Below, one piece after another: positions 37,951-47,097 of a DNA stretch of 64,000 nt. Made by a program: the position numbers and the translations under genes. The DNA comes from DATFNV01 sp963827935 (GTDB taxonomy: Bacteria > Planctomycetota > Planctomycetia > Gemmatales > Gemmataceae), in the NCBI GenBank assembly GCA_963827935.1, contig CAWHCN010000017.1:806001-870000 (forward strand), given 5' to 3'. Numbering within the stretch: position 1 is the stretch's first letter; each line of letters begins with the position of its first letter. The notes below the pieces were generated by a model that saw nothing but the letters and a program-made list of their open reading frames with translations, made no database searches and was not told the origin of the DNA.

Positions 37951-38934
37951 ATGCGATTCTGGATTCCCCTGTCCCTCGCGGCCGCCCTGCTGGCGGCACT
38001 GCCGCTCCTGGTTAGTGGGGCCGACGGACAGCCCTCCCCCGACGCGAAAAAACGCACCTTCCTGTTCACCTACTCCGGCACGGTCACCGGCCTCAAGCCC
38101 GGCGAGCGGGCCCGCATCTGGCTGCCGGTGCCGCCTACCAACGATGAGCAGAAGGTCAAACTGGAGGAGGAGGAGCTGCCCGGCGAGGCGAAGCAGGACC
38201 GGGATCCGCAATACGGCAACACCATCGTCTCCTTCGAGGCAGCCGCCGACAAGGACGGCAATGTGACCTTCTCCCGCACCTATCGGGTGAGCCGCCGCGA
38301 GGTGAAGGGGGTGCGGAAGGATCGCGCCGACGACGACCTCATCAAGCGCTATCTGCAAGCCGACAAGCTGGTGCCGATCGGGGGCAAGCCGCTCGAACTG
38401 CTCAAGGACCGTCCCATTCCCGGCGATGCGACGGCGGCGGCCAAGGTGCTGTACGAGGTCGTCGATGGGCACATGAAATACGACAAGTCCGGCACCGGCT
38501 GGGGCCGCGGCGATGCCGCCTGGGCCTGCGACAGCAAGCACGGCAACTGCACCGACTTCCATAGCCTGTTCATCTCCCTGGCCCGGACCTACAAGATCCC
38601 GGCCAAGTTCGAGATCGGTTTCGGCCTGCCGCCCAAGCGCGGTTCCGGCGAGGTGGCGGGCTATCACTGCTGGGCCAAGTTCCGTCCCAGCGACGCCGGC
38701 TGGGTGGCCGTCGATATCTCCGAGGCGAACAAGGACCCGAAGATGAAGGACTACTATTTCGGGAACCTGACCGAAGACCGCGTCACCTTCAGCAGCGGCC
38801 GCGACATCACCCTGGTGCCCCGCCAGGAAGGCGAGCCGCTGAACTATTTCGTCTATCCATACGTGGAGGTCGGCGGCAAGACCTACCCGGCGGACAAGAT
38901 CAAGCGCAAGTTCTCGTACAAGGACGTGGAATGA
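37951..38934 (+). CDS. secreted transglutaminase-like (cysteine protease fold) protein
   Basis: A 327-residue protein with a signal peptide (MRFWIPLSLAAALLAALPLL). The transglutaminase-like core has the catalytic Cys in KHGNCTDFHSLFISLAR, the His in GYHCWAKFRPS and the Asp in GWVAVDISEAN. The N-terminal half is a beta-sandwich-like domain (GTVTGLKPGERARIWLPVPP). Such proteins are usually periplasmic peptidases or cross-linkers. The stop is followed within 7 bases by a long palindrome. Confidence 0.85.
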   Translation: MRFWIPLSLAAALLAALPLLVSGADGQPSPDAKKRTFLFTYSGTVTGLKPGERARIWLPVPPTNDEQKVKLEEEELPGEAKQDRDPQYGNTIVSFEAAADKDGNVTFSRTYRVSRREVKGVRKDRADDDLIKRYLQADKLVPIGGKPLELLKDRPIPGDATAAAKVLYEVVDGHMKYDKSGTGWGRGDAAWACDSKHGNCTDFHSLFISLARTYKIPAKFEIGFGLPPKRGSGEVAGYHCWAKFRPSDAGWVAVDISEANKDPKMKDYYFGNLTEDRVTFSSGRDITLVPRQEGEPLNYFVYPYVEVGGKTYPADKIKRKFSYKDVE

Positions 38935-38940
38935 AGCCTT

Positions 38941-39053
38941 GGCGAGCGGGGGGTGTTAGCCCCCCCGGTGATGACATCCTCACCGGGGGGCTGACGCCCC
39001 CCGCTCGCCATTATTGCGCCCCCCGCTCGCCATTATTGCGCCCCCCGCTCGCT
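38941..39053. repeat. palindrome plus tandem partial copies
   Basis: About 30-base arms (38941-38971 and 38980-39009) are near-perfect reverse complements. The right end is followed by two tandem 22-base units containing ATTATTGCGCCCCCCGCTCG that repeat the arm's tip. It lies between the convergent transglutaminase-like and DUF4287 genes and may terminate both. Confidence 0.8.
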
Positions 39054-39741
39054 ACGCATCCCGATCGTACGCCGTCTTCAGCCACCGCCTTACCTCGGCG
39101 TCGATGTCCGCCGCCGAGCTGATGGGGATGCAGTGGGTGATGCGGTCTTTCTTGGCGAAGCCACCCGTGTCGATGAGGCGACCCGTGGGCGTCAGATCGC
39201 CCAGGGCAAAGCCCAGGTCGATGCGCGTGCGGGTGGTCGGCTTGATCTGGGAGAAAACGTGGTTGCGGTAGAGCGGCACGATAGTCTTGCATGGACAAGC
39301 CTTGGCCTCCGGCCCGATGCCGAGCCCCAGGGCCAGCAGTTTGTCGTAGAGCGGGCGCAGGCCGGCCTTCGACCCGGCATACATCTGCTCCACGTAGACC
39401 ACGGCCGCCTTCAGATAGCTCTCGGGATCGTCTTCCGCGATCCCCTTGTCCGGGCTGGCGAAGGCCCGCTCGGCGAGCCACGAGGCGTTATTGGTCCCGA
39501 AGCCGTGGACCTGCTTGAGCCAGTCGCGGCAGGCCTTCTCATCGTCGGGACCGGAGGCCTTGATCTCGGCAATCCATTCCTCCAGGGTTCGCCCGCTCTT
39601 GCCCTTCAAGTCGGCGATCCACTGCTGCACCATCGCCACGGCGGGATGGACGCTGTACAGCGCCTGCCCGGGCGAGTTCTTTGAAGCCCCGTGCCATGCG
39701 CGCGCACTCCGTGTATTGACGAACCATCTGGATCGGGGCAC
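39052..39741 (-). CDS. DUF4287/DUF5655 domain protein
   Basis: A ~200-residue protein with the DUF4287 helical domain (LKGKSGRTLEEWIAEIKASG, ACRDWLKQVHGFGTNNASWL) followed by a DUF5655-like domain (KAGLRPLYDKLLALGLGIGP, KTIVPLYRNHVFSQIKPTTR, TRIDLGFALGDLTPTGRL). The real start is uncertain. The frame is open to 39741, but the protein-like sequence begins at about ALYSVHPAVAMVQQW; an upstream ATG near 39699 would join it after removing one G near 39692. The function of these domains is not established. Confidence 0.7.
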   Translation of the reverse strand: MPRSRWFVNTRSARAWHGASKNSPGQALYSVHPAVAMVQQWIADLKGKSGRTLEEWIAEIKASGPDDEKACRDWLKQVHGFGTNNASWLAERAFASPDKGIAEDDPESYLKAAVVYVEQMYAGSKAGLRPLYDKLLALGLGIGPEAKACPCKTIVPLYRNHVFSQIKPTTRTRIDLGFALGDLTPTGRLIDTGGFAKKDRITHCIPISSAADIDAEVRRWLKTAYDRDA

Positions 39742-39776
39742 GGTCCCTGCGAGCCGCGGTACCCCATCCCCAAACC

Positions 39777-40208
39777 TCAGTTAGTGGTAGGGAGTGGAGC
39801 GTCGCCCGTCTGCCCCGCTGGCTCGTCCGGGGCTGCGAGCAGGTCGAGCAGGGCACCGGGATCGACCGGCTTGACGAAATGGTGCTCGAAGCCGACTTCG
39901 CGGATGCGGCGGCGGGCGTCGTCGGAGCTGTAGGCGGATATGGCGATGAGGTGAACCTTGGCAGTGGCCGGGTGGTGGCGGAGGGCGGCGGCCACACCGT
40001 AGCCGTCCAGCCCTGGCAGGCCGATATCGCAGAGCACGAAGTCCGGCGGCCACGCTTCGGCGGTATCGACGCCGGAGGGGCCGGTGTAGGCGACGCGAAC
40101 CTCGTAGCCGACGAGATCGAGCAGCAACTGCATGCTGTCGGCGGCGGCCTGATTATCCTCGACAATGACGATCCGCGTCCTCCTCGAATGAGATTTCCTG
40201 ACGCTCAT
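39777..40208 (-). CDS. single-domain response regulator (CheY-like)
   Basis: A 143-residue receiver domain. The acidic pair is in IVIVEDNQAAADS, the phospho-acceptor Asp in DFVLCDIGLPGLDGYG, the Thr/Ser in IAISAYSS and the Lys in HHFVKPVDPGALLDLL. There is no output domain, so it works by protein contact. No histidine kinase is adjacent. A partial receiver relic is at 60032. Confidence 0.88.
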   Translation of the reverse strand: MSVRKSHSRRTRIVIVEDNQAAADSMQLLLDLVGYEVRVAYTGPSGVDTAEAWPPDFVLCDIGLPGLDGYGVAAALRHHPATAKVHLIAISAYSSDDARRRIREVGFEHHFVKPVDPGALLDLLAAPDEPAGQTGDAPLPTTN

Positions 40209-40356
40209 TGCTGTGCCCCCGGTCGGTGGCTATCGCAACCTCGGTCGCCCGACCCGCCCTGAGCCAGCGGCCGATTTCCTCCCACACCTGGAAGAAAAAG
40301 GGGGCAAGTTTGGTGCCGTCCGGCGACGCGACAGCGCGATCGCTACCGTGGCAGTC

Positions 40357-40575
40357 TCAATTATTCTGGTACTGGGCGGCCCGGGCCGCGGCGACATCAG
40401 GCGTCTCGTCGCGGATGATGCTCTCGATCTCGGAGCGGGTTTGCCGCAAAAGAAGCCCCAGCAGGCTGTCGCGCCCTACCACGGCGACGAGCATGTTGAG
40501 AACGCCCACGACCCAGCGGGCGTGCGGCAAATTGAAGAACTGTTCCTCTTCCGCAACCAGCTTGCCGTTGCTCAT
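40357..40575 (-). CDS. small hypothetical protein
   Basis: A 72-residue helical protein (MSNGKLVAEEEQFFNLPHAR, LNMLVAVVGRDSLLGLLLRQ). An AAGGAGG ribosome-binding site six bases before the ATG decides the start. One amphipathic or weakly hydrophobic helix; no recognised domain. It lies between the response regulator and the STAS gene, all in the same direction. Confidence 0.6.
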   Translation of the reverse strand: MSNGKLVAEEEQFFNLPHARWVVGVLNMLVAVVGRDSLLGLLLRQTRSEIESIIRDETPDVAAARAAQYQNN

Positions 40576-40660
40576 ATCGGAACCTCCTTGTTCCCATCGG
40601 GTCGGGCGGATGATAGCCGCTAAGGCCGGGATGGAGCAAGGGCAGTCAGCGGTGGAAGGG

Positions 40661-40972
40661 TCAACGCGCACGCACATCCAGAATGTCGGTCAAGCGGGTC
40701 AGTGCGAAGACCTCGTAGGCCCAGGGGTGCAGGTTGAGCAGGGCCAGTTCGCCGCCCTGGCCGCGGAGTCCCTTGTTCAGGGTGAGCAGAGCACCCAGTC
40801 CGCCGGCCGTCGGGATGCGCACGCCCCCCAGGTCGAGGTGCAGCCGATGCCGGCCCGGCTTGTCGAGCAGCCGGGCCACCGGGTGCAGCGCCTCCGCGGT
40901 CAGCACATCGCCGCTAATGCGAAGGCGGGTCGGTTCGTTGGGAAGACAGTGACGGCGCGTCAACGTGGGCAT
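40661..40972 (-). CDS. STAS domain protein (anti-sigma factor antagonist-like)
   Basis: A 103-residue STAS domain: LRISGDVLTAEALHPVARLL, LHLDLGGVRIPTAGGLGALL and LNKGLRGQGGELALLNLHPW. In SpoIIAA-type antagonists a Ser or Thr follows the D/G-V loop and is phosphorylated; here the loop reads RIPTAGG, so Thr is the candidate. It may act in partner switching with a sigma factor or kinase not adjacent here. Confidence 0.8.
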   Translation of the reverse strand: MPTLTRRHCLPNEPTRLRISGDVLTAEALHPVARLLDKPGRHRLHLDLGGVRIPTAGGLGALLTLNKGLRGQGGELALLNLHPWAYEVFALTRLTDILDVRAR

Positions 40973-41350
40973 GGGCTCAACTCCTTCCGGGGGGCCAACT
41001 ATTCTCCGCGTGGAGGTAGTTGATTCTAAGAGAGGGCCGACCGGGCAAAGAAGCTCAGCAGGGGGCGTCCCGGCCGAATCCCTCCAGGGACCGGCCGCAG
41101 AGGCGGCAAGATAGGCAAGTTGGCAAGCCTGGAGCGGCGAGGGAAGGATAATCCGAAGGCGGGTCCGCGCTGGCGCAACAAAAAGGCCCGCCGCTTCGCC
41201 TCGGTGTCGCCCAATCACCGCGGCAAATCGACGGGACAAACCACAGTGTACCGCGGGCGGCCCCCAGGTCAAGGGTCGCGACGGTATTATCGCTGCCGCT
41301 CGCTGCCGATCGGATAGGATAGAACGGCCGAGAGTTTCACGAGGGCGGTT
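40973..41350. other. intergenic region between divergent genes
   Basis: About 380 bases with no convincing gene, RNA or long palindrome. It should hold the promoters for the STAS and VOC genes, but I cannot place them. Confidence 0.4.
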
Positions 41351-41755
41351 ATGGCGCTGCAAGTGACGCAGATCGATCATGTGTCGGTGGTTGTTAGCGA
41401 CATCGGGCGCAGCCGGCGCTTCTACCGCGAGGTGCTGGGCCTGAGGGAGATCGCCAAGCCGCGCACCTTTTCGTTCCGCGTGCTCTGGTTCGACCTGGGC
41501 AACCAGCAATTGCACCTGCTATGGAAAGAGCGGCCCGATACGCTGAGTCCGCGGCATTTCGCCCTGCGCGTGGCCGACCTGGCCGCCGCTCGGCACCATT
41601 TTCAGGAGCGGGGAATTCCGACGGAAGAAACCACGCTTATCCCGGACGCTGATCGGTTCTTTGTTCGCGACCCGGACGGCAACCGCATCGAGATCATCCA
41701 GTGGCTTCGGCCCTACGACCCCGGCGAAAGCGGGGCGACGGACCTGGATGAATAG
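41351..41755 (+). CDS. VOC superfamily (glyoxalase/dioxygenase-like) protein
   Basis: A 134-residue vicinal-oxygen-chelate protein made of two beta-alpha-beta modules: TQIDHVSVVVSDIGRSRRFY and HFALRVADLAAARHHFQERG. Metal ligands are probably the His of QIDHVSV, the His of SPRHFALRV and the Glu of DGNRIEIIQW. The FFVRDPDGNRIEI ending is typical. The substrate cannot be assigned. Confidence 0.85.
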   Translation: MALQVTQIDHVSVVVSDIGRSRRFYREVLGLREIAKPRTFSFRVLWFDLGNQQLHLLWKERPDTLSPRHFALRVADLAAARHHFQERGIPTEETTLIPDADRFFVRDPDGNRIEIIQWLRPYDPGESGATDLDE

Positions 41756-41803
41756 CTGCGAAGCCGCAATCGCCGGCTAGTGCAGCGTCAAGCCCAGGAA
41801 TTA

Positions 41804-41885
41804 GGGTGGCACGCCCTGAGGATACTCCGAAGGGCGTGCAGTCAGTGCAGCACGCCCTTCGGAGTACCCTCAGGGCGTGCCACCC
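41804..41885. repeat. palindrome, 36-bp arms, 10-nt loop (family G, copy 3)
   Basis: Arms 41804-41839 and 41850-41885 have one mismatch. It is an inverted-orientation copy of the element at 25333, with a loop that is its exact reverse complement. It lies between the convergent VOC and BBP7-like genes. Confidence 0.88.
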
Positions 41886-41899
41886 GATGCAATCCCCGG

Positions 41900-42931
41900 C
41901 TAGAAATTGTATTCCGCCCGGAAGAACGCGCCCTGGTCGAACAACTCCGCGCACGACTGACCGACCCGGCCCAGGTTCCACCAGTATTCGTATTCGTAGC
42001 CGGCGACGAAGCGCGTCCGCCAGCCGATTGGCTGCCAGGCGATGCCCAGCTGGGCACCGAAGGTCGGCACGGCACGGCTGCCGCCCTGGGTGGCGGCACT
42101 ACCGATAATGGTGCCGTCGCCGTAGGTGAGCGTCTCATCGAATCCTTGATGGACGTGGCCGAGCACCAGTGCCCCGTCCACCCGCGCGAACAGCGATAGG
42201 CCCGGTACGCTGAAGTGATAGTTGAGGTCAAGTCCCGCGTGGGGGCCCGCGCCGATGAACTGGTTGGTGGCACGCTGTTCCGCAAACTGGCCCAGGGCCT
42301 GGGCGTCGAAGAAGATGTCGGCCAGTCGGGCACCGAGGCGAGCCTTGAGATCGAGGCCGCGCACCATCGTGATGTTGGGAGTCGCGTAATCCAGGTCGAG
42401 GACGTCCATGTCGAGGCGCGTGTGAAGCAGACCGTCGCCTAGGGCATCGAAGTTCGGAATGTCGCCGCGACCCTCGCTGCTCAGGCCGCGATACGCCAGG
42501 GCGACCTCGCCGATGCCATCCGCGAACTGATATCCCACCTCGATACGTGGCGCTACGACCCAGTCGAGGCGAGCGCTGGGGAGCTGGACGATATCGGTGC
42601 CCAGGCCCTGGAAGTTCAAGGTCGAGGTCAAGCCGTTCCTCAGGTGGGGCGAGACAATGCCGGCCTCCAGCGTCAAGAACCAGCCGCACGGGCCGGTCGG
42701 CTCGTCCAGCAAGGTGTCGTGGCTGGGCAAGGGGGGCGGGTAAGCCGGCGGCGCGACGTCCAGGGGCGACGGGGGCGGCGTGGTCAGGGGCGGCGGCGTT
42801 AACCCCGTGGTCGGCGCGGCTGAGGGGACCGGCGTCGGCGGCAAGCCCTGCGCCCCGGCGATTCCAGCGACCAGGCCACTCGTCAGCACAGCGGCCAGGA
42901 ACAGGCCCCATCCACCTCCCCGCTGGCTCAT
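41900..42931 (-). CDS. BBP7-like outer-membrane beta-barrel protein
   Basis: A 343-residue exported protein. The signal peptide is MSQRGGGWGLFLAAVLTSGL followed by VAGIAGA. A Pro-rich linker (PPPLTTPPPSPLDVAPPAYP) leads to alternating beta strands (WVVAPRIEVGYQFADGIGEV, AGLDLNYHFSVPGLSLFARV). The last residues FFRAEYNF end in Phe, the usual outer-membrane barrel signal. In planctomycetes these are called BBP7-family barrels; the transported substrate is unknown. Confidence 0.8.
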   Translation of the reverse strand: MSQRGGGWGLFLAAVLTSGLVAGIAGAQGLPPTPVPSAAPTTGLTPPPLTTPPPSPLDVAPPAYPPPLPSHDTLLDEPTGPCGWFLTLEAGIVSPHLRNGLTSTLNFQGLGTDIVQLPSARLDWVVAPRIEVGYQFADGIGEVALAYRGLSSEGRGDIPNFDALGDGLLHTRLDMDVLDLDYATPNITMVRGLDLKARLGARLADIFFDAQALGQFAEQRATNQFIGAGPHAGLDLNYHFSVPGLSLFARVDGALVLGHVHQGFDETLTYGDGTIIGSAATQGGSRAVPTFGAQLGIAWQPIGWRTRFVAGYEYEYWWNLGRVGQSCAELFDQGAFFRAEYNF

Positions 42932-43042
42932 GGCATCGTCTCCCTGAATGCGCGAACGCATCCGCTTGTCCGGCGAAGCCGCGCTTCATAGCCGGGGGAT
43001 GGCCGCGAATCAAGGGGAGCCGGCAATGGACAGGGGATTCGG

Positions 43043-43486
43043 TCAGGACGATTCACCCGGGGCCGGGGCTTCCGCCAGCGGCGCCACCAGGTTGAGGATT
43101 GTGCCGAGCTGTCCCAGGCGCATGCCATAGCGATCCAGGAACTCCTGCAGCGCGAAGTCGCTGTCCAGCGCGTCGTTGCCATCGCTGGACAGGTGCTCGG
43201 TCAGCTCGGAGATAAGCTTGCCATAGGTCTGTTCGAGAACCGGCAGCGCCTTGCGACAGGTGTCGGACAGCTCCGGAAACTCCTCGTGCCAGCGATTGAG
43301 GAAGGCCCGCCAGCGGGCGCCATTGTCGTGGGCCGCCGCCGACGCTCGCAGCTGGTTGAGCTGCTCGCGCTGCACGTCGAGGAGCTGTCGCAACAAATCG
43401 ACGGCCTCGGCGGGAAACAACGGCGTCCCGACCGGGGCGGCGGGCGTGGCGGCCGAACTCTCGATCTGAAAATTGAACGCTGACAT
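43043..43486 (-). CDS. hypothetical helical protein
   Basis: A 147-residue protein, mostly helical after a short Ala/Pro-rich N-terminus (EAVDLLRQLLDVQREQLNQL, SDTCRKALPVLEQTYGKLIS). No signal, membrane helix or recognised domain. The ATG at 43486 was chosen because the upstream part of the frame looks non-coding. Confidence 0.6.
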   Translation of the reverse strand: MSAFNFQIESSAATPAAPVGTPLFPAEAVDLLRQLLDVQREQLNQLRASAAAHDNGARWRAFLNRWHEEFPELSDTCRKALPVLEQTYGKLISELTEHLSSDGNDALDSDFALQEFLDRYGMRLGQLGTILNLVAPLAEAPAPGESS

Positions 43487-43725
43487 CGGTCGGATTGCCT
43501 CTTCCGTGCTGGCACGCGCCCCTGGGCGTGCTGGCTGTCGCTGCTCTGGCATCGCCATCCTGCGCCGGTGGTCCTGGCAAGAGGAGTGATTATAGCAAGC
43601 CGGACAAGGGCGTAACAGTAATCCGCGGCAGGAAAAATCCGGCCCGGCCCAACTCTTCCCCACCCCGTGCCTGCCGGCTACCTTATTCCTGCCGCCGGCG
43701 CCCTCCGAGGTCCCTGGATTCTGCC

Positions 43726-44186
43726 ATGAACGCACCCCCACCCGGCAAGCTGCTCGGCGTCGATTACGGCAGCGTGCGCGTCGGCTTGGCGGTCACTGAC
43801 CCGGAACGAAAACTCGCCTTTCCGCTCACGACCTATTCCCGGGTTGGGCGTGACGAGGATGCACGCTTCTTCCGCGACCTGGTGGTGCAAGAGGAGATCG
43901 GCGGCCTGGTCGTCGGCTTGCCGATGCACACGGACGGAAGGGAGGGGCAAAAGGCGGCCGAGGCCCGCGCCTTCGGCCGCTGGCTCGCGGACCTGACGCG
44001 ACTCCCCCTGGTCTTCTTTGACGAGCGTTTCACCACCGCGGAGGCGGAGGCCGCCTTGTGGTCGGCCGGCTTGACCCATCGCCAGCGCAAGCGCGGCGCG
44101 ACCGGGTGGCGGCGCAGATTCTCTTGCAAACCTATCTGGACGCCGGTTGCCCGACCGACGAAGGGGCGGGGCCGCTGGAGGGATAA
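43726..44186 (+). CDS. ruvX: Holliday junction resolvase-like protein RuvX/YqgF, one frameshift
   Basis: A ~152-residue RNase H-fold nuclease of the YqgF/RuvX family. It shows the first acidic motif LLGVDYGSVRVGLAVTDPER, then IGGLVVGLPMHTDGREGQKA and VFFDERFTTAEAEAAL with the later acidic residues. One base is missing near 44092. In the restored frame RDRVAAQILLQTYLDAGCPT completes the family C-terminus, ending at 44186. The family acts in 16S rRNA maturation and perhaps recombination. It converges on purL with 4 bases between them. Confidence 0.85.
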
Positions 44187-44190
44187 CACA

Positions 44191-47097
44191 TCACCAGCGC
44201 AACGGCTTCTGCCACGCCTCCTTCAAGTCCGCGAGCTGGGCCCACACCAGCCATTCGCCCGCCGCCCCCGGGATCCGGAGCCGCCGCTCCTTTACCGTTT
44301 TCCCGATGGCGAAAAGCGGCACGTCGCCAAAGCAATCGCGCAATGGCTGCAAGTCGGCGGGCGCCACTTCAAGGACAAAGCGTGTCGTCGATTCGGAGAA
44401 GACCAAGACCTCGTCGGGCAGGGATGCCATCGGGCCCAGGCCGGTGATGTCGGCCCCGATGCCACCCGCGAATGCCATCTCCGCCAGGGCCACGGCCAGG
44501 CCGCCCTCGCTCAGGTCGTGACAGGCCCGCACCAGCCCGCGGCGGATCGCTGCGTGTAGCTTGGCAAAAATGCGGGGTGCAAGCATCAGGTCGGGCATCG
44601 GCACCGTGCCGCCGTCCTGGCCGGTGACCAAGTGATAGTGCGAGCCGCCCAGTTCGTCCTTCGTGGTGCCGACGAGGACAAGGTGATTGCCCGGCTCCTT
44701 CAGGTCCATGGTGACGCAGCGGCGCACGTCGGGGACGCGGCCCAGGGCGCTGATGAGCAGGGTCGGCGGAATGACGACACGGCGACCGTCGGACTGGTAT
44801 TCGTTCTTGAGACTATCCTTACCGCTGATGAACGGCATGTTGTAGGCCAGGGCTACATCGCGGCAGGCCTCGGCGGCGCGGACCAGCGAGCCGAGCACCT
44901 CCGGCCGATCGGTGTTGCCCCAGCAGAAGTTGTCGAGGAGGGCAATCCGTGCCGGATCGGCACCGACGGCCACGACGTTGCGTACGGCCTCGTCAATGGC
45001 CGAGGCCGCCATCGCATAGGGATCGAGGTCGCCGTAGCGCGGGTTGAGGCCGCAGCCGACCGCCAGGCCGGTCCAGGAGCCAAGGACCGGCATCACCACG
45101 GCGGCATCGCCCGGACCATCGTCGCGCACGCCGACGAGCGGCTTGACGACGCTACCCCCCTGCACTTCGTGATCGTACTGCCGGATGATCCACTCCTTGG
45201 AGCAGACGTTCCAGGAGGACAGAATCTTGCGCAGGACGGCGTTGAAGTCGTGTTCACAAGCCTGAAGCGCCAGCGAAGGAGACCCCTCGCTGGCGCTTCG
45301 GGCTTGTGTCCACGTCGCCTGCCGCAGCACCGCTGGCCGGCCGTGGTGCAGGAATTGCAGGTCCAGGTCAGCGACCTGATTCTCGCCGTAGCGCAGCCGC
45401 AGCCGGCCCGTGGCCTCGAAGCGGCCCAGCACGGTCGCCTCCACGTCCTCGCTGGCGCAGAGAGCCCGTAACGTCTCCCAGTGGTCCGGCGGGACCGCCA
45501 GCACCATGCGCTCCTGCGATTCGCTGATCCAGATTTCGGTGTGCGACAGCCCCTCGTACTTCAAGGGGGCCTGGTCGAGCTGGACCGTCGCTCCCAGGGA
45601 CTCGGCCATTTCGCCGACGGCGCTGCTGAAGCCGCCGGCACCGCAGTCGGTGATGGCATGGTACAGACCGCGGTCCCGAGCCTGGAGCAGGACATCAAGC
45701 ATCTTCTTTTCGGTGATGGCATTGCCGATCTGCACGGCCCCGCCGCTCTCCTTCTCCGAGGCGGCCGTCAATTCGGCGGAGGAAAACGTGGCCCCGTGGA
45801 TGCCGTCGCGCCCCGTCCGTCCGCCGACGGCCACGATCAGGTCGCCGGCCTGGGCCTGCTTCTGGCAGCGATCCACCGGGATCAGCCCAACGGTGCCGCA
45901 GAAGACGAGCGGGTTGGCCAGGTAGCGGTCGTCGAAGCAGACGGCACCGTTGACGGTGGGGATGCCCATGCGGTTGCCGTAGTCGCGCACGCCGGCCACC
46001 ACGCCCTTCATCACCTTGCGCGGATGGAGCACGCCCGGCGGCAGCGACTCGGGCGCTGTGTCCGGCGGGGCGAAGCAGAAGACGTCGCTATTGCAGATCG
46101 GTTTTGCGCCCAATCCGGTGCCGAGGGGATCGCGGATGACACCGCCCAGGCCGGTGTTGGCGCCGCCGTAGGGCTCGATGGCCGACGGGTGGTTGTGCGT
46201 CTCCACCTTGAAACAGACATGAAAGCGCTCGTCAAAGCGGACGACGCCGGCGTTGTCCTCGAAGACGCTGACGCACCAGTCGTCGGGGCCCAAACGCCGG
46301 CGAATCTCCTGCGTGGCGGCGAAGATGGTCTCCTTCAAGAGGTTGTCATAGCGCCGCGGCCCCCCCTCGCCGGTGAATTCGATCCGGCCCTTGAGCGTCT
46401 TGTGCGAGCAATGCTCCGACCAGGTCTGGGCGATCGACTCCAGCTCCACGTCGGTCGGCTCCCGGCCCAGGGTGCGGAAGTGGGCCTGGATGGCGTGCAT
46501 TTCGGCCAGGCTGAGCGATAGCTGGCCGTCGCGGCTCAGTTTCATCAAGGCCTCGTCGGTCAGGTCGTCCAGCGGGACGGTGACCAGACGGAAGGTGTAC
46601 GCACTACCGAGAGTGAGGTGTTCGACCGAGAGCGGCCCATCGACGGCCTGCTCGATCGCATCGTTGGCGAAGACCTTGCGGAACAGCAGGTCGCGGCTTT
46701 GGGCGGGCAGCGGTTCGGGGCCGTAGTAGCGGCGAAAGGAGCGGACCGAATCGACCACCAGGCCCAGGTCCCGGGCGGCCTCGACGACGCTCAAGGCGGC
46801 TGGATCCATGACGCCCGGCCGGAGCAGCACTGTGGCGAGGCGGACGGCAGCTGCGGAGGCGCCGGCGGCATTGAGCGGGCCAAGCCGGCCTGTCTCCGCC
46901 AGGGGATCGACCAGCAGCTCGCGCACCAGCGTTTGGGCCTGGCCCCTATTCAGATCGCCTTCGACCAGATAGCCCCGCGCGGAGCGGGCGATCAACGCCT
47001 GACCCCGCCGGCCATGCGTCAGCAGGTCGTATTCCTCGGCCACCCGGTCGCGTTCCGGGTCCGGTCCCTTCGGCTCGATTTCAATTTCCCAGAGCAT
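44191..47097 (-). CDS. purL: phosphoribosylformylglycinamidine synthase subunit PurL, with inserted palindrome
   Basis: A 968-residue FGAM synthase (step four of purine synthesis; ATP and glutamine-derived ammonia). The first ~200 residues are an N-terminal extension with a PurS-like part (LVRELLVDPLAETG). The catalytic core contains QTWSEHCSHKTLKGRIEFTG, FKVETHNHPSAIEPYGGANT, GRTGRDGIHGATFSS, KDSLKNEY and GLVRACHDLSEGGLAVALAE. Near residue 600 an unusual segment, ARSASEGSPSLALQA, is encoded by a palindrome inserted in frame. Its start overlaps tyrA by 17 bases. Confidence 0.92.
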   Translation of the reverse strand: MLWEIEIEPKGPDPERDRVAEEYDLLTHGRRGQALIARSARGYLVEGDLNRGQAQTLVRELLVDPLAETGRLGPLNAAGASAAAVRLATVLLRPGVMDPAALSVVEAARDLGLVVDSVRSFRRYYGPEPLPAQSRDLLFRKVFANDAIEQAVDGPLSVEHLTLGSAYTFRLVTVPLDDLTDEALMKLSRDGQLSLSLAEMHAIQAHFRTLGREPTDVELESIAQTWSEHCSHKTLKGRIEFTGEGGPRRYDNLLKETIFAATQEIRRRLGPDDWCVSVFEDNAGVVRFDERFHVCFKVETHNHPSAIEPYGGANTGLGGVIRDPLGTGLGAKPICNSDVFCFAPPDTAPESLPPGVLHPRKVMKGVVAGVRDYGNRMGIPTVNGAVCFDDRYLANPLVFCGTVGLIPVDRCQKQAQAGDLIVAVGGRTGRDGIHGATFSSAELTAASEKESGGAVQIGNAITEKKMLDVLLQARDRGLYHAITDCGAGGFSSAVGEMAESLGATVQLDQAPLKYEGLSHTEIWISESQERMVLAVPPDHWETLRALCASEDVEATVLGRFEATGRLRLRYGENQVADLDLQFLHHGRPAVLRQATWTQARSASEGSPSLALQACEHDFNAVLRKILSSWNVCSKEWIIRQYDHEVQGGSVVKPLVGVRDDGPGDAAVVMPVLGSWTGLAVGCGLNPRYGDLDPYAMAASAIDEAVRNVVAVGADPARIALLDNFCWGNTDRPEVLGSLVRAAEACRDVALAYNMPFISGKDSLKNEYQSDGRRVVIPPTLLISALGRVPDVRRCVTMDLKEPGNHLVLVGTTKDELGGSHYHLVTGQDGGTVPMPDLMLAPRIFAKLHAAIRRGLVRACHDLSEGGLAVALAEMAFAGGIGADITGLGPMASLPDEVLVFSESTTRFVLEVAPADLQPLRDCFGDVPLFAIGKTVKERRLRIPGAAGEWLVWAQLADLKEAWQKPLRW
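45256..45307. repeat. palindrome in frame inside purL
   Basis: The 21-bp arms 45256-45276 and 45287-45307 are reverse complements with one G-T-type mismatch around a 10-nt loop. Length and phase keep the purL frame open. The encoded residues lie between RQATWT and the conserved CEHDFNAVLRKILSSWN segment. Confidence 0.85.

Noticed and set aside
41026..41214. Short reading frames in the STAS-VOC intergenic region
   Set aside because: No ribosome-binding sites, family similarity or signal features support them.
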